From Campylorhamphus procurvoides (taxonomy: Eukaryota; Chordata; Aves; Passeriformes; Dendrocolaptidae): a stretch of 64,000 bases of DNA. The notes beneath the pieces were generated by a model that worked only from the letters and a program-made list of their open reading frames with translations, did not search any database and was not told where the DNA came from. Position numbers and translations under genes: made by a program. How positions within the stretch are numbered: the stretch's first letter is position 1; each line of letters starts with the position of its first letter. Location of the stretch: positions 1,100,632 through 1,164,631 of the forward strand of contig WBMV01001920.1 of the NCBI GenBank assembly GCA_013396655.1, given 5' to 3'. Positions 62,389 to 64,000 of the stretch are shown in pieces.

Positions 62389-64000
62389 TTCTGATGCCAG
62401 CTGGGGAAAGCTGAGAAGCTGGTCCTGGCTAGGGAGGTGGTCCTTTCCCACTTGAGGTCTCAGGCTGTCAGCCCCTGATTCATATTGTCCTAATGTTGTT
62501 GTATTTGATGTGTCCTCCTCCTCAGGGAAGTATTAAACCTTTTCTCTTTTCTACCTGCCAGCTATTTCTTTTTAAACTTGTAGGAAGTCATGATTATGTT
62601 TGAATTGGTTTGAGATTATTTAAATCAGGCTAAAAATGGCCAGCAGTTTGCAGAGTCAGAGGAATGAGATGGATGGACATCAGTCAATCAGTCATATGAT
62701 CATGCTGCACTGTTTCTTTAGGACAATAGGTGGTGCAAACAAATACACTTCAAATACAGACTTGCCCTGGTGGTCTATAAGCTCCCCTTGATTGCCTTCA
62801 CAAGTCTTTCCCATTCAGCTCAAGACCCGGGATGGGGCACCACAAGGCAGCAAATCTCCCTCCTGCTCTGCACAGGCTGTGACAGCTTGCCCAGACAGCA
62901 TTCCTTTGCCATCTCACCTTTGGGTACTGCCTGCACTGAAAATAAAGGGAAAGTGTGCTGGTCCTGCCTCACTGGACCTTTATTCTCAAGACACATGGAG
63001 AAGGGTTTTCCTTCATCAAATTCATCATTTCCACAGCACTAAATTCAGCTAAAACAAAGATGCCTGTAAGTGGCTAGACTGATAACTCCGTAAATCCATC
63101 TATCTCAAGCTGTTACAGAATCTAAATTACTGCATCACCATTAATCCCAAGATAGAGAATTGTTCAAGCAGTTACATAAAATAAGAGACACTCTGCCCTA
63201 AGTTTTCATCTGCAGGGAAAACCGTTTCCTATATAAAATACAGCCCAAATTACCTCTTGAGGTTTAAGACTAGGCTCAATAAATATAGAATTACTTTCTT
63301 GAAAATTGTCTGCCTTGAAGGAAGGTAAGTTCCAGCATCACACCCAGTAGTGACAGAGCTGCTGCCTGCCTGAAGAGCTGGAGGACAGCATGGAGCAAGG
63401 GAAACACAATGGTATGTCCAAAATGCTATAAAGAGAATTCATGGGTGGTGACATTAAAAGTGAGAGAAAACCATGAACTCTTATGTGCTCTGTCACAAAA
63501 CACCTGTTTTCTTAGTGCTGACAAGAAGTTTAGGAACATTTTATTTCATTTTCTGAAAATCAAGAGAACAGTAGGAGCACTGCACTGAAACAGATCCACT
63601 CCACTAAAATCGATGGGTCAACTGGCCTTCTTGTACCTCTCTGATGACCCATAGTCTGATGTTTTGCAGACTATTGGGCAAATAATGCAAGAAAGGCCAT
63701 GTTTTCAAACCAGAAAGAAGGTTTGGGCTTCGAGACTCCATGGACATCTATTATTCTGCACAGACACTGGAAAATGTAAGTCATTGTTCATAGCAGGGAG
63801 AGATCACAGAGGACTGTCAGGGGAGGTGAGAGGAGACTATTAGGAGCAAATGACCTGTTCATTGTCTATGGGTTCCACTTGCAGAATAAGAAGCAGAGAT
63901 AAGTCCTGCTACTAAACCTTCTAAGATGGGGAGTGGGAAATTTGTTGTAAAGTTCAGCTCTGTGTTCTCTGGACCACTTAACCTAAGGATGGACTAGTTT
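62389..64000. other. Upstream flank of TMEM207
   Basis: No exon, RNA gene or clear repeat recognised. No strong TATA box or CpG island is seen near 62.4-62.7 kb, so the TMEM207 promoter is not located. In human the next gene on this side is IL1RAP; no IL1RAP exon is visible here. Confidence 0.5.

Overview
This is vertebrate nuclear DNA, most likely from a bird. It holds three multi-exon genes whose coding exons make up about 2.8% of the window; the rest is introns and intergenic sequence. The avian call rests on three things. The claudin-1 protein has features I associate with sauropsids. A CR1 LINE 3' end is recognisable (7505-7569), with an older CR1 copy on the other strand. The gene order CLDN1-CLDN16-TMEM207 matches the block on human 3q28 (chicken chromosome 9). 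It could also be a non-avian reptile. There is no bacterial, plasmid or phage content, no CRISPR, and no intact mobile-element ORF. I see no novel biological system, only an ordinary conserved tight-junction gene locus.

Layout. 1-9780 is intergenic, beyond the 3' end of CLDN1, with one CR1 fragment. 9782-21300 is CLDN1 (claudin-1) on the minus strand. It has four coding exons (20958-21180, 12689-12853, 12247-12331, 11576-11738), encodes 211 residues, has a ~1.8 kb 3' UTR, and has a CpG-island promoter carrying a small tandem repeat and one unresolved base. 21.6-34.9 kb is the head-to-head spacer between CLDN1 and CLDN16, with one candidate ancient SINE near 30.9 kb. 35174-42201 is CLDN16 (claudin-16/paracellin-1) on the plus strand. 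It has five coding exons (35174-35287, 39931-40033, 40277-40441, 41535-41726, 42062-42201) and encodes 237 residues. Its introns contain an old CR1 and a clear MIR SINE. 42.2-50.2 kb is the tail-to-tail spacer, with an L3/CR1-type LINE fossil at about 48.4-48.66 kb. 50364-62388 is TMEM207 on the minus strand. Four exons are confident (50364-50512, 51428-51570, 52019-52063, 52478-52511). A proposed signal-peptide exon at 62316-62388 gives a 147-residue protein, against 146 in human. 62.4-64 kb is upstream sequence with nothing recognised.

Function. Claudin-1 is a barrier-forming tight-junction protein of many epithelia. Claudin-16 is a renal tight-junction claudin needed for paracellular magnesium and calcium reabsorption. 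TMEM207 is a small single-pass protein with a PPxY WW-binding motif and is also kidney-enriched in mammals. The tail-to-tail CLDN16/TMEM207 pair may therefore sit in one renal expression domain; this is inference. All exon joins were made by eye from GT/AG sites, reading frame and remembered family sequences, without any alignment software.
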